Assembly: GCA_015039315.1 (NCBI GenBank)
Contig: WIDE01000022.1
Location: forward strand, 51,165 to 115,164
Source of the DNA: Clavulina sp. PMI_390
Taxonomy: Eukaryota; Basidiomycota; Agaricomycetes; Cantharellales; Hydnaceae
DNA: 64,000 nt
Reading direction: 5' to 3'
A program made the position numbers and the translations under genes. Positions 28,171 through 40,618 of the stretch are shown in pieces. The notes beneath the pieces are model-generated. The model was not told the DNA's origin. It did not search any database and worked only from the letters and a program-made list of their open reading frames with translations. Every line of letters begins with the position of its first letter. Position 1 is the first letter of the stretch.

Positions 28171-30788
28171 TCAGCCCAAAAGCGCATTCACGATGACCCA
28201 GACACCCCAAGCTCCCGGATCAGGCACGTTTTGCCCCTCCAATGCAGCCCGATCCACGTACGCGCTTCGTCCGGCCGTAGCCTGCTGATGGCGTGTTGCC
28301 TCCGCACCCTGCTTCGCAGCTTCAACGGCGGCCGGGAACGAAGGGTTGCCCGAAAAGGATGTAACAAACGCGTTAAGGGGGTCTACAAGTGTGCGTGATG
28401 GAGGGCGGGCACGAGTGTCTAGAAGTTCATATCATGAAAGTGGGACGTCTTGTCAGAAACTGGGGATAGAAAAACAAGGGAGAATAAAAATTATTATCAC
28501 TCACATTTGTACAGGATGGCAAGCGCCTCAGACAATGCCTTTGCCCATACGTCGAGCGTTGCGGTGTCAGCTCCACCTTCAGCTTGGGCACGCAAGCCGC
28601 CAGCCAAACCCGAGAAGAAGATACTGTGGCACAAAATAGATTTAGCTTGCACCATAGGGGACCTGCTGATTTATAATGTGCACTTACGAATAGAGAGCTC
28701 CACTGGTCCCACCCATAGTGTCTTCCACGACCTCTGCTATCGCCAGTACATCCGCGATGACGTTCTGCCCTTTGATCGCGCCACTGTCAATCGCTTTCAA
28801 GAGACCTTCACGGAGAGGGAGAAGATAATCAGCATAGCTCTTGGAAATGCATGCATGGCTAAATGCATACCTTGGGCACCAGACTTGAGCGTCAACCCAG
28901 CATCACCATCACCGGCAATAGTATCCTGCCTCGTGATCTCGGGCTCGGCGGCTACGAGCGCCTCCGCCGCACGTTTCATCGCCGCCAAGAACGTGGCACT
29001 GTCGATCGCTGCTCGAGCGCGTTAGTCAACCAATCCTCTACAATTATGAAATCGGTGGGGCTCACGCTTGAGAACTGGGAGTCCTTCAGCGCCATGCTTC
29101 GAGTCTGCCTCTCCTGTCACTGAGACACTCGCAGCCTCACTGGCGGGCTCAGCACGGGCATACCACGGCCACCCAGGTGCGTCAGTTTGCGCATCCAGAT
29201 ATTCGAGGATTTTGGTGGTTGGGAATGCACCAGAACGAGGGAGAAGGAGCAGCGTCAGACTGAATCCAGGCATGTTCAAAGAGGTCTAGGGATTGACAAG
29301 GTTGAAAGCTTGCGTTAGGATAGTCTACCACGAGTGGATCCAATAGAGTGCGACAAACCATGTAGGTTCCAGAGAGTACTTGGCGAACCACGAAGTTCTT
29401 TCCCCGCAGGTGGCTCACGGCTGAACATCGCATTAATAGGCCGAAATGAGATGATAGAGTGGTGCATATGACGGACCTTCCTTCACAATTCCACCCATCT
29501 CGAGCTGACTGACAGATCCAAGATTGTTGACCAACAACACCACTACATGACACACCATGGGTTGCTGAAAGAGTTCCCTATAGAGCTGGATCACGTACCT
29601 TCGTCCTTCCCATCGTGCCTGAGGTTCTCCAAAAAGCCACGCTCAGGATCTTCCTTCAACGAAGAGGTGATGCTATCCAACATCTGCCCCACGAGTTTGG
29701 GGAGAGGTGGATAAGGCTTCAGGTGGGTGAATCCAGGCTCGTTATGTATGCCCATGCCTGGTGGTCCATAAAACATCATCGTCAGAGGAAGCGACGACAA
29801 AAGGGCAATCGCAACATACCAAGCTCAAGTTCGTCCACAGCAAGATGGTGCTCATCGGAAACCTTGGTACCAGGGACATGGCAGTGCTCAAGACCAACAC
29901 CGTATGTGGCGACGTTTTCAGCAACAAGCTTCGCGATGGCTTCCACGTCGTCGATTGATCCGCCTTGTTGGGCGAGACCACCTGCGATCTTGTAAACCAG
30001 GATAGTACCAGCAAGACCACTAGCAGGCACCGCAAAGTAAGCTCAAAGGTTCAAGCTCGCGTGGAGAATGCTGACGCACCGACGCCCGACAAGCCCTCCT
30101 TGGGTGCGCCCCACAGCGACGTCATCGCCAACGACGATCACGCGAACTTTCGAGGCTTCCTCCTTGCTGAGGGCAGCAGCTCGTGTTTGCTCGGCAGCCA
30201 GACCGAAATGGAGGACGTCTCCAGTATAGTTCTTCACCACAACAAGCACACCGGCAGAGTTGGGGTGCGATGCATGCGCAAGGTGGATGCCGCGGCGAAT
30301 CTGAGAGACGTTGGGGGAAGCAAAGATGTTGCCTGCGACGGCGGCAGTGAGCATGCCTTTTCCGACGAATCCTGCGTGGGCGGCTGAGGTGTTGAAACGG
30401 TAGCATGCATTAGGGTTTAACTTGAGAAGTGAACAATAGCTCAGTAACACATACGTTCGTGCCCGCTTCCACCACCGCTGATGATCGAAACTGTGCTTCC
30501 GTTGTGGTCGTTTCGGTACAGCACTAATCATCGGAGAGTGAGATGAGTGGCTCCCGACAATACGCGGTATCCTGAGATCGGGAGAACTGACCTCGACTCT
30601 TGACGTCTAGGGAAACATTCGGGTTTAGGGTGGCGAGACCGGTGAGGGAGTCCACAACAAGATCCTCTGGGGTATTGAGCAGATGCTTGGCTGTAGTGGT
30701 ATGGGTAATCGTCGAACAAAGTGTCAATGAGCCTCAATGCGAGCTAGCCAATTGTGCCAGACGATTTCTACTCACTGAGACCAGACAT
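28171..30788 (-). CDS. DAK1: Dihydroxyacetone (glycerone) kinase, ATP-dependent
   Basis: The enzyme phosphorylates dihydroxyacetone with ATP to dihydroxyacetone phosphate, in glycerol use and dihydroxyacetone detoxification in the cytosol. The K domain shows [87 protein letters not shown] and GMGIHNEPG, the motif with the substrate-binding His; MPGFSLTLLLLP ends it. The L (ATP-binding) domain shows GDGDAGLTLKSGAQG with its metal-binding Asp residues, then ATAGRSAYVDRAAL and VPDPGAWGVW, ending VNALLG before TGA (28171-28173). I chose ATG 30786-30788: exon 1 is only 13 nt (30776-30788, MSGL), followed by an 85-nt intron (30691-30775) and exon 2 at 30592-30690. There are several more short introns, one splitting the GHEP motif. 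Both domains are complete. Confidence 0.92.
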
Positions 30789-31306
30789 TTTGGGATCGAG
30801 GGTGTCAGTACGAGGCGAAAGACCTCAGCTGGAAGGACGTATAGTCTTCTTATATCGATCGGTAGCGGTATGATTGGGTTCCAGTTAGGCACCACGGCCG
30901 ACAGAAAGTATTAAGCGGAGAGGTCAGGTGCGTGTGCCGGTGCCGTGACGTTCATCTGTGCGATGATCACCAGAAAACATTGAACCGTTGAAACAATTCA
31001 TTAATGCGCCCTTGCATTCATTCAGGCAACTCTATAGATAACAGAACAAGGTTTTGTGTTGAACAAATATATGCATGGCTATCATGCATGGGACGAAAGA
31101 TCTCTGGTGTGAAGACACTTACTTGCTGTGCTACCTGGTAGTGATGAGTGCCAAGCTTTCACTGGCGCTAATCCCTAGACAGAATTGCTCGGAGTCGCAT
31201 GGGGAGTGGTGGCCGAGTTGTGTGTGATGGTGGCTGTGATGCGATGCTCATTCTGCGCCAAACTGGGCACGCAACCGGAACCCAACCTGCGCAACTCTCT
31301 CCCCTA
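30789..31306. other. Divergent promoter region, DAK gene and C2 gene
   Basis: No coding region is supported. The two genes are transcribed away from each other from here. Confidence 0.5.
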
Positions 31307-33697
31307 ATGGCGACCAAGTCCTCCTCATGGGTTGGATCCCTCCCGGGACAACTGGGCAAGTTACAGATGGGCGATATATCTCGCAAGGTCGTGAACTTTC
31401 ACAATCACCTGCATCGGCACGTCCTTTCGCGAAGCACAAATGACAATATTGTCGATCATCCTCGCACTGGCGAACCTGTGGACGTGACCATCAAGTTTAT
31501 TCAGGTAAAAAGGCATTTCGTCTACTTCGTTCATGAAAAGCGCCCACTAATGTGTCGTTCTAGGCGTCTGATTTACCTCGCATGGTATGTACAATTAACG
31601 TTTGGCCGATCGGGCACGCTTTGATCAGCTGCGGACTAGGATTTCGAACCCGGTGCCCTTGCCGATCCATATTTCATAGCAAAGTAAGTTTAGACTTTGA
31701 GAATCTAGCATTTCAAATAGCTAAGCAATACTGTTTCACATCCCAGCATCGACGGAAAGACGTCATACGTGTACGTCCCTTCCTCTCTAGCCTCAAAGCC
31801 CCGTTTGCTTCAGGTTTTGGCACTTACGTCGGCAACATAGATCCACCGCACAACCCAATACACTCACTCCCGTCTGGAACGAGACATGGAACATAAGTAA
31901 TGTCCCTTCTGATGCGAAGCTCAGGGTGGACGTGCATGACAAGGACGAAGGAAGTATAGGTATGCACTCGAAAAAGCTATTTTATGTCTCTACTCCGTCA
32001 CTCACTTGAGGAACTATGTAGTTGACGATTACATTGGCTACTTTGTGACCGACCTAAAGGAGGGCACAAACGTCGAGACCCTGAAAGGCTTGGTGCATCA
32101 AGACAAGGGCAAATTTGGTTTACAGGTGAGCATCATACTGAGACTCCTCCGACGTACGCACTCAAGGCTAACTTCTGCATATCCTAGATTTCTGTCACCC
32201 CTAGTGGTAATACTGAGATGCCCCCCTACTCATTCAATGGCCCCATTCGATACTCCCGGCATTTCAGTCCTACCGCAGGTGCTATCACCAAGGTCGGAAA
32301 TCCAGATAGCAGCCGGAGCCGTTCATGGAGTACTTGGAAGATAGCAGTGAAGGGTGTCGAAATGCTCTTCGGTAATGAGCATCAGCATTGGAACGTGAAC
32401 TACAAGGCACGTAGCTTCTCTATATCCACTTCATTTTCGGATATTCAATGCTAATCCAAAATCATTGCTATAGGCGGCCCAGACGATTTTCCAGGGCCCG
32501 CTCTCGTTCACTGTGCGGGTTCCAATCCAAGCAGGCCATCGTCTGCTGTACGGACGCACATCGAGCAACTCTTTCGGTGTCCTGACAAACTCTGAGGATT
32601 TCTGGGGTCTCTTCCGAGCTGGACCAGATCGCCTTCCTAAAGACCCGCTGGAGAGGGAAAAGATGGCTGCTGAGACGTGGAGGATCAAGCCCGCTGTCTA
32701 CACATATGTCATCGGAGAGGATGATATGTTCAGATTTAGCGAGACGGGCGCTGCGTTCTTCGTTGACTTTGCGTCCAAGCATGCTCTTCATAGGTCCATT
32801 TTTTTTTAGCTATTCGCTCATTATAGTCCAAGGCTAACCACGGTGCTTCATGACCCTTCTAGCTGTTGTGCTCAGACTGTCCGCTATAGTGGTGAATTCC
32901 ATCCACGCCCAGTCTACCCTGATGGCTCGGGCTGGGCATCATTCTCAGAAGCCACCCAAGACAAGGACGTGGAATGGGAAATTGTCATCGATAAGTCTGT
33001 ATCTCGAGCTCGAATTTATCAACCCCCGTTCCGCTCAAACAAGGGCTGACATATTGTGCTCTGTAGCAACTCTGGGACGTATGCGCCATCAAAGCTCCTG
33101 CTCCCCAAACTCAAAGCGCTCCTTGAGTTTAACTTCCCTGGCCTCCATGTTGTGGTATACGACTATCAGGATAATTCCGACGCGCTCAAGGCTTCCGTGA
33201 AGGCATGTCGTGATTATGCTACAAATAATCGGCCCAGTGGGGCGGAGCAAGTCACTCCTGGCGCTGAAGAGACGTCCCTCTTCAAGATGGCAGAGGCACA
33301 GCCAGCGGAAATGATCATGGGGCTTGCGAAGGGAAGCGGGGATCTGAATGATAACCCTGCTGCGTTCGCGGGAGCCGCTCCTCCTCCCCATATTCCCTCC
33401 ACTAGTGCGGGGGGCAGCAGTCGAGCTGCTCCAACAATGACGAGCTCCCCTCCGCGAGTTGAAGCGCAAACACTCGCACCCGCTGAGCCTCTCGATCCTC
33501 CGCCAGAATACTCGTTCCCATCCCCAAGCTTCCCAGCGTATCAGTCCGAGAAGGAGGCGCCGCCTCAGGATGCTTCCGCGCGTCCACCTCCTCCTCAACC
33601 AGGTGCTTCTGGAACTTGGATCCCAGCCCATCAGGATTCCATACAAGATGGGATGCCCGAGGCTAGGATCTGGCAGCCTCCTCCTCAAGCTTTCTGA
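31307..33697 (+). CDS. C2-domain protein with Pro-rich tail
   Basis: This is likely a calcium/phospholipid-binding cytoplasmic protein. Joined exons give PVDVTIKFIQASDLPRM, then ADPYF, DGKTSYV, TLTPVWNETWNI and KLRVDVHDKDEGSIVDDYIGYF. This is a C2 domain with the Asp residues of the calcium-binding loops (DPY and DxDxxxxDDYIG). The rest (GKFGLQISVTPSG ... YSRHFSP ... HWNVNYKAAQTIFQGPLSFTVRVPIQAG) matches no domain I can name. The protein ends in a Pro-rich tail (PPPEYSFPSPSFPAYQSE ... WQPPPQAF), a possible binding site for WW or SH3 domains. At least seven introns are present. The start is uncertain: in-frame ATGs lie at 31199, 31307 and 31367, and an upstream exon cannot be excluded. Confidence 0.75.
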
Positions 33698-33940
33698 TCA
33701 TGCTGTCTCTTTTGCGTCTATGTTGTATATATTATTGCTGTAATTCATGAGGTTTCTGGTTGGGTGGTCGTGGGAACTACACTTGTTGCCCCGACTGAAT
33801 AGAAGCCAAACAGGCAGCCTGGCACGGGCTCCAGAACAGTGGTACATCATGCGATGAAAGTGACCTGCATTTGAGACTCGTTAACTCTAAGTACCCCAAC
33901 CTTCTAAGTACAAAGGAGCATCTCTCCAATCTCTTCTGAC

Positions 33941-35798
33941 ATGAACGGAGCTATCGTTCGTGAGATGTTTCCTTCTGCCATATCACTAGCCGACAAACCT
34001 TGGCTCTCGCGCTCTTTCTGTACAGGTAATAGACAACGGCTCTGACACGATCAAGGCTGGGGGTAAGCTTCATATCATCACTGCTTTGGACGATTATGAT
34101 AAGATGCCGACGTTTCTTATTGCCCCACAATCCTCACACCTCAATGGACACTCAGCTGCTGGTTGGTCACCCTTCCCTGAAATGTGAACGAATGCATATT
34201 CTTCTATCATACTAAATATGAGCTTAGGGGATGACATCTATGAGGTGGCGTTTCCGTAAGTTGATCCCTCATCCCTTTCGCTTCCAAGGCGTCGCTGTCA
34301 ACCCGCTCTCTTTCATGCAGCTCAATCGTCGGCCGCCCTGTTCACCGAGAGGGACCTTACGGGGATTCTAGGAAAGCCTCTTATATCGGGTATTTCCATT
34401 GGCTCCTATCTTTTGATGGATAACTAACGCGCATCCAGCAATGAAGCTCAAGCCAAAAGGAGGATGCTCGCAATCAAGTATCCCATCGAGCGCGGCATTG
34501 TGACCAACTGGGACGACATGTCAGCCGTAACTCTCATCTCCTACGGCAGTTCTTGACACTGATCTCGTTAGGGAAGCAATCTGGAACCATACATTCCACA
34601 AGGAACTTAACATCATTCCTGACGAACACCCAGTACTTATGACCGAACCTCCTTTCAATAACGAGTCAAACCGCGCGAAGATGGCGGAAATAATGTTCGA
34701 GACCTTCAGCATACCATCCCTTTATGTCCAAATCCCCGCTGCTCTGGCTATCTACCACTCAGGACGAACTGATGGCGTCGTCGTGGACTCGGGACATGGT
34801 TACACTCATGTTGTTCCCATGATTGATGGGATACCATGTGCTCATGCTATTAGGTCTCTGGGTCTAGCGGGTCAGGACTTGACAAACCTGCTAGCTAAAC
34901 TCCTGGTAGAGAGAGGTCACTCCTCTATCGCCACCGAGAACCAAATCGTCCGGGATATCAAGGAAAATCTATGCTATGCCAATATTCCCATAAATGACGA
35001 GAATAATGGGATCGTCACAGACAGCGTAAAGAACTACGAACTCCCCGATGGCGAGATACTTTCACTCGGCGATGAGTTGTGAGTAGGACATACCCATCCT
35101 TCATTGCTTAACCCTTATGCTTCTGCTGAATCTTTTTAGCGTTCGCATTCCTGAGGCTCTATTCAACCCAGGGATGTTTGGCATTGAAAGCGTTAGTATC
35201 CCCCAGCTTGTGCAAGTAAATTTTCACGCATCGACTTCGATATCTTACTAACTCTACGTTACTATCTAGCACAGATTCAGTGAGCGAATCTATCAGATAT
35301 TCCTTGATACCATAATTGGTCCTCATATCGTCCCACAGATCCAGAGCGCTGGTGATACTCGGCCAATTCGCCAATGGTTGTGAGTTATTTTTACGTGCTT
35401 CCCAAGTCCTTTTCTTAAACCCAGAATGGCATAGGTACCGTAATGTGATAATCTCTGGTGGCACAATGATGTTCCGTGGTATGGCCGACCGAATGGATAA
35501 AGAGCTTACCAATCTGGCGTCTGAGGGTTTGAGCGTATGCAATTCATCACCCCCAGCGGAATTCAGAGCTGACGACTCTGTCTAGGCACGAATCATTGCG
35601 CCGGCTGAAAGAAGATACTCACCGTGGATTGGGGGGTCTATATTTGGTAAGCTTTTGCTCGCTGACTATTGAGAGTCGTATGTGCATGGTCAACTAATTA
35701 ATTTTTCCCGTGCTTCAGCCACTTGTCATTTCCAGGATCGATGGGCATACAAATCTGAGTATGACGAAGTTGGCCCTGAGATCATTAGAAGAAGTTAG
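33941..35798 (+). CDS. Divergent actin-like protein
   Basis: The protein follows actin along its whole length: [130 protein letters not shown] and [19 protein letters not shown]. It ends [13 protein letters not shown] at TAG 35796-35798. Key sites have changed: actin Gln137 (AIQAV) is Pro (QIPAA) and Asp157 (DSGDGV) is His (DSGHGY), while Asp11, Asp154 and His161 are kept. About nine introns are needed, one with donor gtcagc at the WDDM codon. A 6-nt exon (34156-34161) restores KAGAAGDD. A 42-nt in-frame insertion ([14 protein letters not shown]) sits before the D.R...LY block. ORF integrity argues that it is expressed. It is likely not a conventional filament actin, and no specific Arp class fits. 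Confidence 0.8.
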
Positions 35799-36028
35799 TC
35801 ATTGCATTCTCTGTTTGTCCCTCGACCTGAATTCTCTCTCTCTGTGTAGAATGTACATGATAAATCAGTATGCGGAAGTACTCCGCCTTACCTCCCTCCT
35901 ACATCATAGAGCGTTTTACGGTTACTGGAGACGGCTAGCCAGGGCATCGACACGAAATCGCTAGATAGCCTTGACCACATGATCCAGGTCATTGTGAAAA
36001 ATAAGATCGCCACATCTACTCTTATCTA

Positions 36029-37952
36029 TTAAAAATCGTACAGGATAATGGAGAGCTTCGAATGATCGCCAGGCTCGCTCGTGAGAACAGCTATGCGGCT
36101 AGCATGCTCGCTCCAGAAGCAATCTACCCGTTGCTCGATGTCCCATCGCAACCGTTGAAGACCTTCACCATTTTTTCCTGAGATGCATAATGGTCTATGG
36201 ATAACAGCATCATCTTTGGACTTTTCGCTCAGAACTAACGCCAGGAACGGGTCGTCTGTTGCGCAAACCTGGCTCAAGAGCCTGTGGGCTCCAGGAAGGC
36301 ATTGTATGGCGGATACGACCTGCGAGGAACCCCTCCCCGTGATCGATTTGACCAGACGCGTCAATCTCGAGGAGTGAGGTCGAGTCTTCGCTTCCAAGCT
36401 CTCATTCGGCAAAGCAGATGGTAAAACCTCGGGAGGGAACAACGTCGGGGTGCTCGTCTCCAAAACCAAACCAGACACGAAGCTAACAATTGTGGAAGTA
36501 ATCGTTTGGGAGCCCTTTTTATTCTCTCCGAGTATCCACACCTGCATGGACTGTGCCTGCGGTGACGCGTCACTGAGGGTAGCGGGAGGCAGATGAATGA
36601 CGGGGGTAGCGTGTTGATACGGAAGGGAAATCATTGTGCGCCCCCACTGGGTCTTCATGCGATGGACGCGTATCCCAGGGACAGCAGTGTCAAGAGGATA
36701 AGCAAGAAAATCATCACGGTATACTTCCACTGAAATCGGCGCCCATCTCTATCGAAAACGGAGGTAGAGTCAGCATTCATGTCTACTGGAGAAGAGACGA
36801 ATGACTAACTTGTAGCGTGTTACATTCTCTCACCTCTCCTGTGATGAGATCATGGATACGGAGTATGGCTGATGTGGGAGCAGCCTCCGCAACAATCAAG
36901 TATACACTGGAAAGTGAAAAACTGGTGAGCTCATTGCCTTGCGTAATTGGGATAGTCCCGAGGAATCGAGCATCGTGATTCTGGGAGCTGAATGGTTGGA
37001 ATAACAGAGCCACTTCTTCATTGCTACCAGGAAAGAATATTGGTAAAGGAACACGAATTGAGAACACCAGCACGTACAAGTTGACAACGAGAAGCGCCCC
37101 CTCTTCATTCTGATGACTGAAACGCTCGATCGCCATCCGGTAACCAGAAAGATCTTCCAGCATTGAAGATATGTCAATCGTGTATTCATTGTTTTCATAA
37201 AGGTCGAATACGATAATCGCATCATCCATGAAAATAACCAATGTATCTCCGCCAGGATTCAGAGTAAAGTTATGGAATAAGCTTGAACGTCCGCCATCGA
37301 CTGCAGTGATTCGAGGATGAAGCACAATCGGCGACGATGGATGCTCAACATTGTGTTGTCGACGTCGGGCATTGAGATACGCTTCACGAGGGTGGAGGTC
37401 ATCTTCGGGACAGAGAAATGAAGATGACGTGGTAGGGAGTGTTGGGTTCAGGATGAGGCCACTCTCCGTGGGCTCAGGCATACTTTTGAGGGATGGCGAA
37501 CGAAGGTCTGGCATCCCAAATGAAAGGAGAGGAAAGACAGGGAGCTTATTGATTGTTTTTTCGAGAGCGATAGCTCGGGACCATGTGATCTGATCAGAAG
37601 AGAGAGCCAGTAGTCCTCGACAGGTCTGTGTGTAAAATTAATCACCAAGTAGGGGGAGTCGTAAAAAACAGGGTTCGTTAGTAGAAGTATCCACGGCTAG
37701 GCAGAACATCGCGCGCACCCAGCTCACTGCAAGAAGGTCTTTTGGACGGAGATCATTGCAGAGTATGATAATGATGACTTCCTCTGGTAGCTTGAGAATG
37801 GGGAAGGATGAGGCATGGTTGTAATCTGGGATTGGAGGCGGATTATTCGGACCGGAAACGGATGTTGGTGGTGGAAGAGCAAAGGGAGATGGTGAAGGCT
37901 TGTCCCCTTCCAGCGCTCCTCTAGTGCTTAGTGAGGATTGCCCTCTTTCCAT
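36029..37952 (-). CDS. F-box family protein (copy D)
   Basis: First of six tandem paralogues. Exon 1 (37719-37952) starts MERGQSSLSTRGALEG and has a Pro-rich linker, then the F-box core LKLPEEVIIIILCNDLRPKDLLAVSW, ending at a gtgcgc donor. Exon 2 starts at 37625 (TCRGLLALSSDQITW) and holds HPREAYLNARRRQH, VLHPRITAVDG, LNPGGDTLVIFMDDAIIVFDLYE and ERFSHQNEEGALLVV. Next come LLFQPFSSQNHDARFLGTIPI and a last exon (36029 to about 36730) with VIHLPPATLSD, AHRLLSQVCA and SEHASRIAVLTS...ILYDF. It lacks the 25-nt promoter element of copies C and F-I, and its N-terminus is longer, so with copy E it forms a second subgroup. Function: probable substrate-recognition subunit of an SCF ubiquitin ligase; the target is unknown. 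Confidence 0.75.
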
Positions 37953-38221
37953 TGTTTAGAGACGAGGAGCTTGAATTGTAGATATTAGAACAGACAGGTT
38001 ACTGTGTGCCCATGCCGCACGAGTCGCAGGCCTGGACGCACAACCGAAACACAGCCTCTCGTGAATTGCCAATCGCAAGATGACGTCACGAACATATGTT
38101 CTTCTAGCTAGTAGCCCTGGCCAGCTGGAGCATCTGAATTTGCGTTAAATGTGTGGACAGAAGTTGAGCGTAGCTAAGAAAACAGCTTCCCATTGCCCCC
38201 AACCACAGGTTTCCGGCGTCT

Positions 38222-40211
38222 TCAGTTACTCCATGTAGAAAGTTCATACACTTTCAGCGAGAATATCTCCAAATTGCCAGGCTCGCTTGAATAGACGACA
38301 ACACGATCAGCAATCTCGCTCCATTGTACTAAGACACTTTGTTCAGCATTCCACGTCAAGCGTATTGGTTCTTGTTTGAACCCCTCATCAGCGAGGGCCT
38401 GCATAGGACCATCAAACACGTATAGAGGTGCATGTGCCACCGCGCCTTCTCGCCCTCTTTGGCCCAACACCATACCAGCAAAATCGTCGTGATTGGTGGG
38501 ACGGAGCAAGCTTAAGATATGATGAGCCCCGGGATGGTTTTCTGATGCACGGAATGGTCGTGATGCAGTCCTCCATGGACTCAGTTGCTTCATGAGTGAA
38601 AATAGCGCCGAGGAACGACCCCCTGTCGGAGAACCGGCTGGTACTGATGGAGCCTTGGCTGGCGGTAGGACATCATTATGCAGGGTTGACGGGCCACTGA
38701 TAGTTTCCTCCAACACTTTCCTGGTCCTGAAGCTCACGTTTGCGACAGAAAAAGCCTCTATGCCTCTCATTTTCTCGGTCCACCACGCATCGATTACATC
38801 TTTGGATCCCTTGGAGGCCTTGGCGAGAGCCGCAGGCGGAAGAAGGATTGATGGAGGGTAATCGGAGGGAACACGAACAAAACCGAGCCTTTGACGGGAT
38901 TCAATGTCGATCATAATGATTCCAGAGAAATCAGAATGAAGAGTGTAGGCCAAGACCTCATCATTATAGACCTCCGCAATCAATGGCCTTTCGCTCTATT
39001 ATACCAGAGATATTCTATCAGAGCAAACTAATCCTGGACCGTAGACACCTCAGTGATAGCTTACCCAAGGCACTGGGCTCATTTCCTTGACCTCTCCCGT
39101 CGCGAGATTACATACACGCAAAACAACTGAGCCAAGAGTGGACTCGCCTGTGATGAGGTAGCTAGCTGAAAGCCACGAATTGAAAAACCAATTCGCACCC
39201 GGTGCTTGCAAGGTTCCAAGGAGTTGCGGATCAGGGTTCTCTGGGCCAAATGGCTGGAAAACCAGCTCGATCGTGTGTTTATCGCTGTAGTAGTGAAATA
39301 TCAGAGGGCGAGATCGTAAGGGGAAAATAATATCAAACGTACTATAGAGTCAATACGAGAAGGGCACCATAGCAGCTCATATATTCGAATCTCTCAATCA
39401 AGATTTCTGTATACGAGAGATCCCCCGGTGTTGTATTCTTCTGGAGCGTATACTTTCGGCCCTCCTGAAAGTCAACAACCATAATACGATCCGTCATGAC
39501 GACGCCTAGGGTATCCCCCGCAGCATTGAGTTTAAGGGTGTGAAAGGAATCCCAAAAAATCCCTTCAATAGTAAAGGCTTGAGGACGAAGAACCAGTTTA
39601 GTAGGTTGAGATGACTGATTTATAGGATACTTCCATCGCAAAGAGTTTAAATACTCGTCACGGGGGTGAAGTGAGCCATCTAGATTGAGTACGGCTGTCG
39701 GGATAGACGAAACAGTGGTCGAGAGAGGCTCTATTGATAGTAGCTGGTTTACATCATGCTCTCCGTGATGAACGAGTCGAGTAGGGTGGAGGTTGGGTAC
39801 TCTATTCAAGAACAGAGGGGAAAGAGAGAGTTTGGGTCTTGCTCTCTCGCGAGCATTCGCTAGTTTCCAAGCCGTACGATCAAATGACAAAGATCTCAGC
39901 CAGCGACACGTCTGAGCTTGCCATACAGTACCGAAAACGTGGATCAATGAGAATCAGTCGAATAAATAAAATGGTTTGGTTCGCCTGTAGGATCAACTAA
40001 CCTGGCCGACTGATAGGAGGTCTTTTGGCAAGAGTACTTCGCACAGAATAAGCACAATGATCTCCTCTGGGACGGTGAAAATCGAGGGCTCGGATAACGA
40101 ATTCCGTGATAAAACGGGTACAGAGGACTCAATTCGCTCGGAAGGTAGTGACAAGCACGTCTCCGTGTGGGCTCTGGGATCCCCGATGCGGTCGGACAGA
40201 AAACGTCTCAT
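38222..40211 (-). CDS. F-box family protein (copy E)
   Basis: The second tandem paralogue. It starts MRRFLSDRIGDPRAHTETC at 40209-40211. The F-box core is FTVPEEIIVLILCEVLLPKDLLSVGQ, closer to copy D than to C or F-I. The second exon (about 39342-39920) holds TCRWLRSLSFDRTAWKLA, HPRDEYLNSLRWKYP, LKLNAAGDTLGVVMTDRIMVVDF and ERFEYMSCYGALLVL. A middle exon (about 39060-39290) includes VFQPFGPENPDPQLLGTL. The last exon (38222-38983) carries SILLPPAALAKA, AHHILSLLRPTNHDDFAGMVLGQ and SEIADRVVVYSSEPG. The frame is open in every exon I could place. It has no 25-nt promoter element upstream. Confidence 0.75.
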
Positions 40212-40618
40212 CGCATGAGGGAAGAGTGTGTGTCTCTGGGGCCTCAGGACCGTTCTTTAAGTAGGCCAGGCTCTTGTAAGAAGCTAACCGTCGAATACGA
40301 CCTTGTGAACAAAAAGGTCGACGTAGTCAAGATCGCTAACACAGCACAACCAAACAGGTGATACATAGCAAGTGAGTCAGCGCATCGCAGCCGATGGACT
40401 AAAAGTACCAGGCGCTTTTTTTGGTCCAAAAGAACAATCCTACAGGCTTCGTCGAGCCCCTTGTGTGTAGGACATGCGTCACAATCTTTTCACTTTGGTG
40501 GTCCCCCCAAAGTGGTAATTTTATAACCAAGGCGTCTATTCGACTAAAGGACAGGAAGTTTCAGGTAACCATACGCTACTTTTACCGACATGAGAATCAG
40601 ATGGTCCCAACTACCACC
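40212..40618. other. Intergenic stretch between F-box copies E and F
   Basis: No gene is supported and no 25-nt element is found. It is the promoter of E and the 3' region of F. Confidence 0.5.
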
